From contig MNEA01000169.1 of assembly GCA_001917435.1 (NCBI GenBank), positions 1 to 49,944 of the forward strand: a DNA stretch of 49,944 bases, given 5' to 3'. Below the pieces are notes generated by a model. The model made no database searches, was not told the DNA's origin, and saw only the letters and a program-made list of their open reading frames with translations. Every line of letters starts with the position of its first letter. Position 1 is the first letter of the stretch. The position numbers and the translations under genes were made by a program. The DNA is from Acidobacteria bacterium 13_2_20CM_2_57_6 (GTDB lineage Bacteria; Acidobacteriota; Terriglobia; Acidiferrales; UBA7541). This document shows, piece by piece, positions 18,448 to 27,402 of the stretch.

Positions 18448-21400
18448 GTGTGCGTTGACCGGAATCAATCCTTGCCTGTTTCGAGTCTTTCTCAACGTTT
18501 TCATACTAGGGGTCGTTCAGAGATTTTCCTGGTTCTCGCGGTACTTCTTTTCGGCTTAATTTGCTTCCACGCCGAACCGGCCCGTGCGCAGTCCGAACCT
18601 ACTCTGGCTGAACGCATCCAGAAAGTTATAAGCCGCCCTGAATTTGCCCACGCGAACTTCGGTGTCGAGTTTTATTCGCTCGACACCGGCAAGGTCATCT
18701 ATGCGCTCAATGCTGACAAATTATTCGTCCCTGCTTCGACCACGAAAATTCTCACCGAAGGTACTCTGCTCGCAAAGCTTGGCGCCGACTACCGTTTTCA
18801 CACCTGCGTCTACCGCACGGGCGCAATCGACAAACACGGTACTCTCAAAGGCGATCTGATCCTCGTCGCAAGCGGTGATCCCAATCTTTCGAACCGTGTC
18901 CAGCCCGACGGGACTCTCGCTTTCGTCGATGAAGATCACTCTTACCAGGGCCCTGCTCTCCCCGGCGATCCTCTTTCAGTCATCAAGCAACTCGCCAAAG
19001 ATGTCGCGGCCAAAGGCATTCGCAAAATTGAAGGACGTGTGCTGATCGACGCGACGCTTTTCCCTGATGGCCCCCGCGAGGGAGGCACAAATGTCGTGAT
19101 GTCCTCCATCATGGTCAATGACAATGTCATCGACCTCCTCGGCTCGCCCGGCGCGAAAGCAGGAGATCCCGTCGACTTCAAAACTTCGCCTCAGACTTCG
19201 TATATCAAGTTCGTGAATCACTTGCTCACGTCCCCCGCAGGGATCAGGCCAACCTTCGAGCCGCCCGATTTCGTCACAAATCCGGATGGTTCGGTCTCGG
19301 TTACTTTGTCAGGTAGCTTACCGGCTGGCATCGCTCCTCAACCAGCAGCGATTGCTGTGCCGTCCCCGACAAAGTTTGCAGAAACTGTATTCCACGAAGC
19401 GCTCTTAGCCGCAGGGATGCAAATCAAAAATGATCCTGCACCCAGTGTCACAGATTTCTCTCCTTATGCGCGTTTCTATACGACGGAGAATCAGGTTGCC
19501 GAGCACGTTTCTCCTCCCCTCTCGGAGGAAATCAAAGTCACGCTCAAGGTCAGCCAGAATCTGCACGCTGGCATGGGGCCGTACCTTCTCGGCGCTCTCG
19601 GAGGGAAAGATACAAGGAATCCCCTCGACGCTGGCTTCAGGCTCGAGCATGACTTTCTCCAATCAGCAAAGCTCGATCTGTCCGGCGCCGCTCAAGGCGA
19701 TGGAGCCGGCGGCGATTGGGCCGACCTTTTCAGTCCCGACTTCATGGTCCACTACCTCACGTATTGGTCCACGCGCCCTGACTATCCGGTCTTTTTCAAG
19801 GCGCTCCCGATTCTTGGAAAAGATGGCACGCTTGCGAAAATTCAGACCAACTCCCCCGGCGCTGGCCATGTCTTCGCAAAAACCGGCACGTTCGGCTCAG
19901 AAGACAAGCTGCGCGGCAAAATGATGCTCAACGGTAAGGGCCTCGCCGGCTACGTCTTCACCAAAGATGGAAAAAGGCTAGCATTCGCCGCTTACGTCAA
20001 TCACGTCTCACTCGACCCTGATCCGGAAGCCGCTCAGCAGGTGGCCGGTCAAGCCCTCGGAGAAATTGCCGCGGCGGCCTATGACGCTAACCTGGATGCC
20101 TCCGCGAATGCTGGCAACTACGATCTCATCATCCGCAACGGTCACGTGGTCGACGGCACCGGAAATCCCTGGTTTGCCGCGGATGTTGCTATCGGCGGTG
20201 ATCGCATCGCCGCCATCGGCGATTTGCGCGAGGCCCATGCCAAGCGCGAAATTGACGCCAAAGGCCGCATCGTCGCTCCGGGCTTCATCGACATGCTTGG
20301 CCAGTCGGAAGTCTCTCTGCTCCTCGACAATCGCTCGCTCAGCAAGCTCTCCCAGGGGATCACCACGGAAATTACCGGCGAGGGCGGATCGATCGCTCCG
20401 CAAAATGAAAAAACCATCGCGCCTCAAAAACCGTTTCTCGAGCAGTACAAACTCACGATCGATTGGACTACTCTGGATGGATATTTTCGTCGCCTCGAAA
20501 AGCAAGGCACACCGCTCAACATCGGCACTTACGTCGGCTCCGCGCAAATCCGCGAAGCGGTGATTGGCGACGACGACCGTGCTCCTACGCCCGCCGAGCT
20601 CGAGCAGATGAAATCCCTCGTCGAGCAGGCGATGAAGGACGGCGCGCTTGGCCTCTCCAGCGCTCTCATCTATCCGCCGAACATTTATGCGAAGACCGAC
20701 GAGCTTATCGCTCTTGCGCAAGTGGCCTCAAAGTACGGCGGCCTCTATGCTACGCACATGCGCAGCGAAGGCGCTTCTGAAATGCCCGCGCTTGCCGAAG
20801 CCATGCGCATCGGCCGCGAAGCCAATTTGCCCGTCGAAATCTTTCACCTCAAAGTCAGCGGCAAACCTCGCTGGGGTAGCATGAAAAATGTCGTGGCCGC
20901 CATCCAACAGGCGCGCGACTCCGGCCTGGACATTGCCGCGGACATGTATCCATACATTGCCGGTGCTACGGCGCTGGCGTCGTCCCTTCCCCCTTGGGTT
21001 GCCGACGGCGGTGTTCAGAAACTGCTCGAGCGCTTGAAAGACTCCGCGATTCGCTCGCGAATCAAGAAGGATCTCGCTGGCGATCATCCTGATTGGGAAA
21101 ATCTCTTTTACGATTGCGGCGGCGCGGCGGGAATTCTCGTCGCTTCAGCCGAGAATCCTGATCTCAAACAATTCGCGGGAAAGACTTTGGATGACGTCGC
21201 CAAGGCCTGGAAGAAATCTCCGGAAGACACGCTCATGGATTTCGTCCTCGCCGACAAAGCGCAATCCGGCGCGATTTATTTCATGGCCAGCGAGGAAGAC
21301 CTGCGCACCGGCCTCAGCCAGCCCTGGACTAGCATCGGCCTCGACGCGGGCGAAATGTCTCTTGACGGCCCCACCTACGAACCGCATACGCACCCGCGCA

Positions 21401-21735
21401 CAATGGGCTCCATGCCGCGCTTCCTCGGCCACTATGTCCGCGGGGAGCACCTCATGCCTTTGGAAGCCGCGATTCGTAAAATCACATCGCTTCCTGCTCA
21501 GCGCGAACACCTCGAGGGCCGCGGCCTCTTGAAACCCGGCTACTTTGCCGACATCACTATCTTCGATCCGGCTGTGATCATCGACCATGCCACGTTCACG
21601 AAACCCGATCAGCTCTCCGAGGGCATCGACTACACCATCGTCAATGGGCGGGTCGAATTCGATCCGGGGAAACTGACCGGCGCGGCGGCCGGACGAATAC
21701 TGCGCGGGCGCGGCTGGCAGCCGGCAACGGACTAA
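18448..21735 (+). CDS. secreted fusion: PBP4-type D-Ala-D-Ala carboxypeptidase joined to a D-aminoacylase-like amidohydrolase
   Basis: A 1095-residue protein. Residues 1-48 form a signal peptide ending AEPARAQS. Residues about 50-545 are a peptidase S13/PBP4 domain with all three penicillin-binding motifs: STTK (S97, K100), SQN (369-371) and KTG (478-480). From about 555 an N-acyl-D-amino-acid deacylase-like amidohydrolase follows (YDLIIRNGHVVDGTGNPWF). In that half the usual HxH after GFID is LGQ (617-619), and the NCG cysteine is glycine (G646). The later residues H770 (ATHMRSE), H800 (EIFHLK) and D966 (GLDAG) remain. The join is one open frame, so it is not two genes. A role in trimming periplasmic peptides with D-amino acids is inference. 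Start is GTG 18448 with AAAGGAA upstream. Confidence 0.88.
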   Translation: MCVDRNQSLPVSSLSQRFHTRGRSEIFLVLAVLLFGLICFHAEPARAQSEPTLAERIQKVISRPEFAHANFGVEFYSLDTGKVIYALNADKLFVPASTTKILTEGTLLAKLGADYRFHTCVYRTGAIDKHGTLKGDLILVASGDPNLSNRVQPDGTLAFVDEDHSYQGPALPGDPLSVIKQLAKDVAAKGIRKIEGRVLIDATLFPDGPREGGTNVVMSSIMVNDNVIDLLGSPGAKAGDPVDFKTSPQTSYIKFVNHLLTSPAGIRPTFEPPDFVTNPDGSVSVTLSGSLPAGIAPQPAAIAVPSPTKFAETVFHEALLAAGMQIKNDPAPSVTDFSPYARFYTTENQVAEHVSPPLSEEIKVTLKVSQNLHAGMGPYLLGALGGKDTRNPLDAGFRLEHDFLQSAKLDLSGAAQGDGAGGDWADLFSPDFMVHYLTYWSTRPDYPVFFKALPILGKDGTLAKIQTNSPGAGHVFAKTGTFGSEDKLRGKMMLNGKGLAGYVFTKDGKRLAFAAYVNHVSLDPDPEAAQQVAGQALGEIAAAAYDANLDASANAGNYDLIIRNGHVVDGTGNPWFAADVAIGGDRIAAIGDLREAHAKREIDAKGRIVAPGFIDMLGQSEVSLLLDNRSLSKLSQGITTEITGEGGSIAPQNEKTIAPQKPFLEQYKLTIDWTTLDGYFRRLEKQGTPLNIGTYVGSAQIREAVIGDDDRAPTPAELEQMKSLVEQAMKDGALGLSSALIYPPNIYAKTDELIALAQVASKYGGLYATHMRSEGASEMPALAEAMRIGREANLPVEIFHLKVSGKPRWGSMKNVVAAIQQARDSGLDIAADMYPYIAGATALASSLPPWVADGGVQKLLERLKDSAIRSRIKKDLAGDHPDWENLFYDCGGAAGILVASAENPDLKQFAGKTLDDVAKAWKKSPEDTLMDFVLADKAQSGAIYFMASEEDLRTGLSQPWTSIGLDAGEMSLDGPTYEPHTHPRTMGSMPRFLGHYVRGEHLMPLEAAIRKITSLPAQREHLEGRGLLKPGYFADITIFDPAVIIDHATFTKPDQLSEGIDYTIVNGRVEFDPGKLTGAAAGRILRGRGWQPATD

Positions 21736-21752
21736 GATTTAGAACTAATTGG

Positions 21753-21773
21753 ACTAGTCTTAACTAGACTAGT
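21753..21773. terminator. possible bidirectional terminator between convergent genes
   Basis: ACTAGTC (21753-21759) and GACTAGT (21767-21773) are perfect inverted repeats around a 7-base loop, extendable by G-T and A-T pairs, with T-rich TTTGTTTA on the right and A/T-rich sequence on the left. It lies between two genes that converge. The stem is AT-rich, so termination strength is uncertain. Confidence 0.45.
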
Positions 21774-21838
21774 TTGTTTAATGGAAAATGCGGAAGAATT
21801 TATTCCGATCCGCCGATCGGAAAAATGAGCGGCAGGAT

Positions 21839-22225
21839 TCAGCTCAGCGCCGTTTTCCCCATTTCCGCGACTCGCCGCTCATAAGTCATTTCCACAAGGC
21901 CGTGCTTTCCGTAATAGCGCAGCACGATTTTGTGTCCCGGCTCAATCTTTGCGCGCGTCTTGATCAAGGAATCCGAAAGTTCCACCCACTCTCCATTCAC
22001 CAGATAGCTTCCTTCCCATCCGCGCAGCTCGAAGTGTCCGTCGTTTTTTAGAATGAGTGGCGCCGCCTTGCACGGAATCACCTTACCGCGCACTTTAGCC
22101 TGAGCACACTGGTAGCGCCCGGAAACATCAACCGTTTGCGCTTTGCTTTGCGGCGTAAGGAAAAATACCAGGATTGCACTCGCGACACAACGCGCCAGCG
22201 CCAAGCCCAGCCGGGCGAACCCCAT
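21839..22225 (-). CDS. small secreted protein of unknown function
   Basis: A 128-residue protein starting at ATG 22225 (MGFARLGLALARCVASAILV), preferred over an upstream ATG at 22303 because GGAG stands 7 bases before it and a clear signal peptide ending in QSKAQT then appears. The mature part is about 95 residues with two cysteines (YQCAQA, IPCKAAP) and alternating short strands, ending ERRVAEMGKTALS. The stretch LILKNDGHFELRGWEGSYLV suggests a small beta-rich domain. I do not recognise the family. Confidence 0.6.
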   Translation of the reverse strand: MGFARLGLALARCVASAILVFFLTPQSKAQTVDVSGRYQCAQAKVRGKVIPCKAAPLILKNDGHFELRGWEGSYLVNGEWVELSDSLIKTRAKIEPGHKIVLRYYGKHGLVEMTYERRVAEMGKTALS

Positions 22226-22465
22226 GGGAATCTCCGTTTCCAGGTCGCGTAGCTGCGGGGCGGCGGTCCCTGGCCATTGGTACAGGTGCAATTCGCCAAC
22301 CAACGGACCTCACCGCAACCTTTTTACTTGCAGTGACTTACAGACTGGCCGCTTGGCCACAAACGCTCCCGTAGGTAGAATTCTTCCCCTCCTACGACCC
22401 TGAAAGGAACTCTTTTGCACCCTTGGCCACTAGGCCAATTGAGCCTACTCGGTCTGCAACGCCGT

Positions 22466-24046
22466 TCAAAAAGGCACTTCCGCCGTCGCCTGCCCATCTT
22501 TCCGGGGGTCAGAAGCGCCGTAATTCACTCCCGTGGCAGAATCCCTCATCACCGCCTGGCCTCCGCCCATGCCGCTGGAATACGGCCCTTTCACATCAAT
22601 CTTGTGACCTTTGTTTGTCAACTCATTGCGCACGTTTTGCCCAAAACGATTTTCCATCATTACGTCGCAGCCGCCGAAAGTGTGCTTGCTGAACCTCGGC
22701 GCCTCCAGTGCCGCTTGAATATTCATTTTGAAGTCCACCAGGTTCGCCACGAACTGCGCGTGCGCTTGCGACTGGTTCCAGCCGCCCATAATCCCGAATG
22801 CCACACGCACATTTCCTTTTTGGGCGAACGCGGGAATGATCGTATGCAACGGCCGCTTTCTCCCCGCCAGGGAATTTGGAGAATTTGGATCCATGCTGAA
22901 GGCACTCAGATAGGTCGTATCGTTCCCGACGGGGATTTCCCCTGCGGCCACGTCGCAGTTGGCTTTGTCTGAGTCAATGAACTTAGCTCTTTGTGCCGCC
23001 CATTCTTTCGAAAGCAGCGTCGCAACCGGCAGTTTTTGGTTTCGCGGGTCGCCAATGTATTTCACAAGATCGGCGTACGCCAGCTTCTTCGCTTCCATCA
23101 TCGCGTGCAGTGCCTTTGTCGAACCGAAACCCCAATCCTTCTGCCCCAATGGAAAAGTTTCCATGATATTCAGCATTTCCAGCGCCGCGAGTCCCTGCAC
23201 GTTGGGAGGCAATTCGTAAATCGTCCAATCGCGATACGTCGTCGAAATGGGCTCGACAAATTCGCCGGAGTATTCGGACAGATCCTGTGCGGTCATCGGT
23301 CCGCTATGCCGCCGCATCGATTCCAGAATTTTCGCAGCAATTTCGCCTTTGTAAAACGCATCCCTGCCATGCTGTGCAATCTGTTCGAGCGACCACGCCA
23401 GATCAGGATTGCGAAACACCTCGCCAACTTTCGGCGCGCGGTCTCCGGGAAGATAGGTCTTCGTCGCTGCTTCATCGGTCCGCAGGTAATCTACCTCTCC
23501 TGCCCAGTACGCCGCCGTCCATTCCGGAACTGGAAACCCGTCCTGCGCCGTTCGAATCGCCGCCGCCAGATCCTCCGCCAGTTTCTTTCGTCCAAACTTA
23601 TCCGCCAGCTTTTGCCAGCCATCCACTGCGCCCGGCACTGTAATCGCATTCCCTCCCTGCTGGGGCATGCTCCGAATTCCCTGCTTCTGCAAATACTCGA
23701 TCGTCAATGCCTTGGGCGCCCATCCACTCGCATTCAACCCATACAGCTTATTCGCCTTCGCGTCATAAATAATCGCGAACAAATCGCCGCCGATGCCGTT
23801 CATCATCGGCTCTACCACACCCATCATCGCGTTCGTCGCAATCGCGGCATCCACAGCATTTCCGCCGCGTTCGAGAATGCGCACGCCCGCTTGCGCGGCC
23901 AGTGGCGATTCCGCTGCCACAATCCCATTGCGCGAAATCACCATCGACCGCCCCTGCGAACGGTCCTGTGCAACAACTTTTTGTCCGGCCGTCAAAATTG
24001 CCATGCAGAGATACAGGAACGTACGCAACTTGAAAAGAGTGCTCAT
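22466..24046 (-). CDS. ggt: gamma-glutamyltransferase with an apparent internal deletion
   Basis: A 526-residue exported protein with a signal peptide (MSTLFKLRTFLYLCMAILTA). Most family blocks are present: GGNAVDAAIATNAMMGVVEP, MNGIGGDLFAI, the Thr region GNDTTYLSA, KRPLHTIIPAF, GIMGGWNQ and GASDPRKDG. After the region of the catalytic threonine (DTTYLSA) the chain jumps straight to FSMDPNSPNSL. Other members have about 37 residues there (VVD..GN..S..QS...GFGSG...GTGF..QNRG), including substrate-binding positions. The frame stays open. The enzyme is therefore probably impaired, unless the deletion is an assembly error. Start ATG 24046 is preferred over 24088 because the signal peptide follows it. 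Confidence 0.85.
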   Translation of the reverse strand: MSTLFKLRTFLYLCMAILTAGQKVVAQDRSQGRSMVISRNGIVAAESPLAAQAGVRILERGGNAVDAAIATNAMMGVVEPMMNGIGGDLFAIIYDAKANKLYGLNASGWAPKALTIEYLQKQGIRSMPQQGGNAITVPGAVDGWQKLADKFGRKKLAEDLAAAIRTAQDGFPVPEWTAAYWAGEVDYLRTDEAATKTYLPGDRAPKVGEVFRNPDLAWSLEQIAQHGRDAFYKGEIAAKILESMRRHSGPMTAQDLSEYSGEFVEPISTTYRDWTIYELPPNVQGLAALEMLNIMETFPLGQKDWGFGSTKALHAMMEAKKLAYADLVKYIGDPRNQKLPVATLLSKEWAAQRAKFIDSDKANCDVAAGEIPVGNDTTYLSAFSMDPNSPNSLAGRKRPLHTIIPAFAQKGNVRVAFGIMGGWNQSQAHAQFVANLVDFKMNIQAALEAPRFSKHTFGGCDVMMENRFGQNVRNELTNKGHKIDVKGPYSSGMGGGQAVMRDSATGVNYGASDPRKDGQATAEVPF

Positions 24047-24062
24047 CGTTTGGTAATCGCGT

Positions 24063-24302
24063 TTATTGGATTTTCTGACCCTTCTCAAGGTCTTTGTCCT
24101 TGGCGGCCAAAAGCCGAACTACGCGCCTCCGGCCTTTGTTCGAAAGATTCCCGTAAAGCGAGGCAATCTCTTGTATCGCCTCTTTCTCAATCATGGGCGC
24201 AGAGGCGGAGTAACCGCGCTTGCTGTGTGCCAAACGCTTATGCGAAGGCAGATATCTCTGGCTGAATATCCCACCACAGATGTCGCATGTGACAGTCGCC
24301 AT
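24063..24302 (-). CDS. small protein with a C2H2-like zinc finger
   Basis: About 79 residues from ATG 24302, or 88 from ATG 24329; neither start has a clear ribosome-binding site. The N-terminus holds CDICGGIFSQRYLPSHKRLAH, that is C-x2-C-x11-H-x4-H, close to a classical C2H2 finger. The rest is basic and helical (KGRRRVVRLLAAKDKDLEKG), with no membrane segment. It ends 16 bases before the ggt start on the same strand. A DNA- or RNA-binding role is plausible from the composition. Family not recognised, and reality of the gene is moderately sure. Confidence 0.5.
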   Translation of the reverse strand: MATVTCDICGGIFSQRYLPSHKRLAHSKRGYSASAPMIEKEAIQEIASLYGNLSNKGRRRVVRLLAAKDKDLEKGQKIQ

Positions 24303-24501
24303 TTGTAGGGCCCCCACACGGCGCCCCATAATAATGCAAAACGCTCATTGCAGAAGCGAGTCCTTTTCTTAATTTGCTTCAACCAGCCCCACGTGGTTGG
24401 CATTTCCTCGCTAACGACCTAGAATTCAGGAGACGTGGGTCAGCGTTCGGGCTAAGCTCATCTGCTGATTCATGGTTTGCCAAGTTGTGAAGGAGACGGG
24501 C

Positions 24502-26796
24502 GTGTCAGAGCAGCGTCCCGCGATGCAAAACGCAGCGTCTGTTGCCCGGCCCGATCCGCGCCTCAACGCGCAGATCGACGCTATCCTGGCGGCGCGCCAC
24601 TCCGACCCGTTTTCCCTCCTCGGCCCGCATCTCCTCGACGGCAACTGGACCATGCGCTTTTTTCTGCCCGGGGCCACGGAAGCATCCGTGTCTTTGCGAT
24701 CCACCGCCGTTGAAGGCGCCGCCGCTTCCGTTCCGGTCAAAGTCACCAACGCCGTCAAACTCCGCCCTGAAGGATTCTTTGAGGCCACTTGGCCTTCGAG
24801 CCAATCCGTCCCGCCCTCCCCGGGCAGTTACAAGATCCAGGGACGCACGCACTTCGGCGATTCCTTCGAAATCTTCGATACTTATTCTTTTCCGGTCGTC
24901 CTCAGCGAGTTTGATCTGTACCTCATGGGCGAGGGCCGCCACTACGACACTTACGAAAAGCTCGGCTCCCATGTGATAACGCTCGAAGGCGTTTGCGGTG
25001 TTCACTTCGCTGTTTGGGCTCCCAGCGCACGGCGCGTCAGCGTCGTGGGCGACTTCAATGGCTGGGACGGCCGGGTCCATCCTATGCGCGCTCGTGGCTC
25101 CTCGGGCATCTGGGAAATCTTCCTGCCGGAGCACAACGAAGGCGCTATCTACAAATATGAAATCGTCGGCCCAAGCGGTGACATCCTCCCTCTGAAAGCT
25201 GACCCCTACGCGTTCCGTTCGGAGTTGCGTCCCGATACCGGCTCGGTCGTTGCGCGCCTCGATCACCACAAATGGCAGGACTCCGAGTGGATTTCCCTCC
25301 GCGCACGGAAAAACTGGTTCGAGTCGCCTATCTCCATCTACGAAGTTCATCTCGGTTCCTGGCGCCGCGTTCCGGAAGATCACGATCGCTGGCTCACCTA
25401 TCGGGAGCTCGGCGACCAGCTCATCCCCTACGTCAAGGATCTCGGCTACACGCACATCGAATTATTGCCGATCATGGAGCACCCCTACGATGGCTCCTGG
25501 GGCTATCAAACACTTGGCTACTACGCCGTCACCAGCCGCTTCGGATCTCCCGCTGAATTCATGGAATTTGTCGATCGCTGCCACCAGGCCGGCATCGGCG
25601 TGATTCTCGATTGGACGCCCGCGCATTTTCCCCGGGACGCCCACGGCCTGGCCCAATTCGATGGCACGCATCTCTACGAACATTCTGACCCTCGCCAGGG
25701 CGCGCACCCGGACTGGGGCACGCTTGTTTACAATTATGGCCGCAACGAAGTCCAGAACTATCTCATCTCCAACGCGCTCTTCTGGCTGGACAAGTACCAT
25801 ATTGACGGGCTTCGCGTGGACGCGGTCGCCTCCATGCTGTATCTCGACTACTCGCGCAAGCCCGGCGAGTGGGTTCCCAACCAATTCGGCGGCCGCGAAA
25901 ATCTTCAGGCCATCGATTTCCTCAAGCGCATGAACGAAGTCGCGCACAGCAAATTCCCGGGTATTCTCACTATCGCTGAAGAGTCCACTTCCTGGCCCGC
26001 CGTCTCCCGTCCCACCTATGTCGGTGGTCTTGGTTTCAGCTTCAAATGGAACATGGGCTGGATGAACGACACGCTAAAATACTTTTCCCACGATCCCGTT
26101 CATCGCAAATATGAGCACAACAAGCTCACTTTTTCCCTGCTCTACGCCTTCACCGAGAACTTCTTGCTTCCCTTCTCCCACGACGAAGTTGTCCACGGGA
26201 AAAACTCCCTTCTTCACAAAATGCCCGGTGATATGTGGCAGCAATTCGCCAATCTGCGTCTGCTCTACGCCTATCAGTGCGCTCATCCAGGCAAGAAACT
26301 GCTCTTCATGGGCCAGGAACTCGCTCAGCGTAACGAATGGAGCGAATCTCGCAGCCTTGACTGGCACTTGCTTCAGCACGACGCCCATCGCGGGATCCAG
26401 CGCCTCGTCGGCGATCTCAACCGCCTTTACGCCAGCGAAGCCGCCTTCCACCAGGTCGAGTTTGATTGGCACGGTTTCGAATGGATCGACGCCAACGACG
26501 CCGATAACAGCGTTCTTTCCTTCATTCGCCGCGGCAAAAAACCCGAAGACCTCATCGTTGCCGTTATCAACGCTACGCCCGTCGTCCGCGAAGGTTACCG
26601 CCTCGGCGTTCCGCAACCCGGCTACTACCGCGAAATCATGAACACCGACGCCGCCCACTACGGCGGCTCCAACGTCGGCAACATGGGCGGCCAGCAAGCC
26701 TCCGACCACCCGGCCCAGGGCCGCCAACATTCACTTGTCTTAACTCTTCCGCCCCTAGCCGCCATTTTCCTGAAGTGGACTCCAGCACAGTCGTAA
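24502..26796 (+). CDS. glgB: 1,4-alpha-glucan branching enzyme
   Basis: A 764-residue GH13 enzyme that makes the alpha-1,6 branches of glycogen. It has the N-terminal branching-enzyme domain (DPFSLLGPHLLDGNWTMRFF), a CBM48-type domain (GVHFAVWAPSARRVSVVGDF), then the catalytic barrel with HIELLPIMEHPYDGSWGYQ, the nucleophile D440 in GLRVDAVASMLY, the acid E493 in TIAEEST, and LPFSHDEVVHGK. D-to-E spacing of 53 matches E. coli GlgB. GTG 24502 is preferred because AAGGAG lies at 24490-24495; ATG 24472 would add ten residues without a good site. No other glycogen gene is adjacent. Confidence 0.96.
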   Translation: MSEQRPAMQNAASVARPDPRLNAQIDAILAARHSDPFSLLGPHLLDGNWTMRFFLPGATEASVSLRSTAVEGAAASVPVKVTNAVKLRPEGFFEATWPSSQSVPPSPGSYKIQGRTHFGDSFEIFDTYSFPVVLSEFDLYLMGEGRHYDTYEKLGSHVITLEGVCGVHFAVWAPSARRVSVVGDFNGWDGRVHPMRARGSSGIWEIFLPEHNEGAIYKYEIVGPSGDILPLKADPYAFRSELRPDTGSVVARLDHHKWQDSEWISLRARKNWFESPISIYEVHLGSWRRVPEDHDRWLTYRELGDQLIPYVKDLGYTHIELLPIMEHPYDGSWGYQTLGYYAVTSRFGSPAEFMEFVDRCHQAGIGVILDWTPAHFPRDAHGLAQFDGTHLYEHSDPRQGAHPDWGTLVYNYGRNEVQNYLISNALFWLDKYHIDGLRVDAVASMLYLDYSRKPGEWVPNQFGGRENLQAIDFLKRMNEVAHSKFPGILTIAEESTSWPAVSRPTYVGGLGFSFKWNMGWMNDTLKYFSHDPVHRKYEHNKLTFSLLYAFTENFLLPFSHDEVVHGKNSLLHKMPGDMWQQFANLRLLYAYQCAHPGKKLLFMGQELAQRNEWSESRSLDWHLLQHDAHRGIQRLVGDLNRLYASEAAFHQVEFDWHGFEWIDANDADNSVLSFIRRGKKPEDLIVAVINATPVVREGYRLGVPQPGYYREIMNTDAAHYGGSNVGNMGGQQASDHPAQGRQHSLVLTLPPLAAIFLKWTPAQS

Positions 26797-26931
26797 TGCT
26801 TTGTGTCACCGCTCGCGCTGCAGTTGCATCCAAGGGCAAGTCGGCGCACATTACCGTTGTCTGCTGTTCTCTTACGCTGCATTAGGCTCATTTTTGGCGA
26901 TTAATATCCCCGCGATTTCTTGGAGGTGGCC

Positions 26932-27402
26932 ATGACTTCCTTTTTCTTAAACGGAAAGCCTGTAACCGTTGATGACGATCCCTCGACTCCTCTGCTCTGG
27001 GTAATCCGTGACTCTTTAGGATTGACGGGCACAAAATTCGGCTGTGGCATGGCGCTGTGCGGGGCCTGCACGGTCCATCTGGAGGGCGCCGCCATCCGTT
27101 CGTGCGTGGCGCCGCTCGCCCGCGTGTCGGGCAAGCATGTCACCACGATCGAAGGCCTTTCCGCAGACTCTTCCCATCCGCTCCAGCGCGCCTGGATCGA
27201 AGTCGATGTCCCCCAGTGCGGTTATTGTCAATCGGGACAAATCATGAGCGCAGCTGTTTTATTGAAGGAGAATCCGAAGCCGACCGACAAAGACATTGAC
27301 GAGGCCATGTCCGGCAATATCTGTCGATGCGGCACCTATTCCCGCATTCGACGCGCTATCCATCGCGCATCAGAGCTCGCCGCCGAAAAGAGGCCGTCAT
27401 GA
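26932..27402 (+). CDS. (2Fe-2S) subunit of a molybdenum hydroxylase (isoquinoline 1-oxidoreductase alpha-like)
   Basis: A 156-residue electron-transfer subunit with the plant-type 2Fe-2S cluster motif [16 protein letters not shown]...C near residues 40-62 and the second cluster motif CGYCQSGQ...CRCGTY near 100-140. These two clusters pass electrons from the molybdenum site in xanthine-oxidase-family enzymes. GGAGG at 26922-26926 supports ATG 26932. Its stop overlaps the next gene by four bases, and a c-type cytochrome follows, so electrons probably flow on to the respiratory chain rather than to an FAD subunit, none of which is present. Confidence 0.93.
   Translation: MTSFFLNGKPVTVDDDPSTPLLWVIRDSLGLTGTKFGCGMALCGACTVHLEGAAIRSCVAPLARVSGKHVTTIEGLSADSSHPLQRAWIEVDVPQCGYCQSGQIMSAAVLLKENPKPTDKDIDEAMSGNICRCGTYSRIRRAIHRASELAAEKRPS

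Noticed and set aside
22320..22400. tRNA-like text on the minus strand (GTGGCCAAGCGGCC followed by CTGTAAG)
   Set aside because: It recalls the D-arm and anticodon of a tRNA-Tyr, but the anticodon stem does not pair with a 7-base loop, there is no T-arm GGTTCGA, and no acceptor stem closes.
22991..24265. Open frame of 424 codons on the plus strand
   Set aside because: It lies fully opposite gamma-glutamyltransferase, is rich in Arg/His/Leu as expected for a complement frame of GC-rich coding DNA, and shows no known motif.
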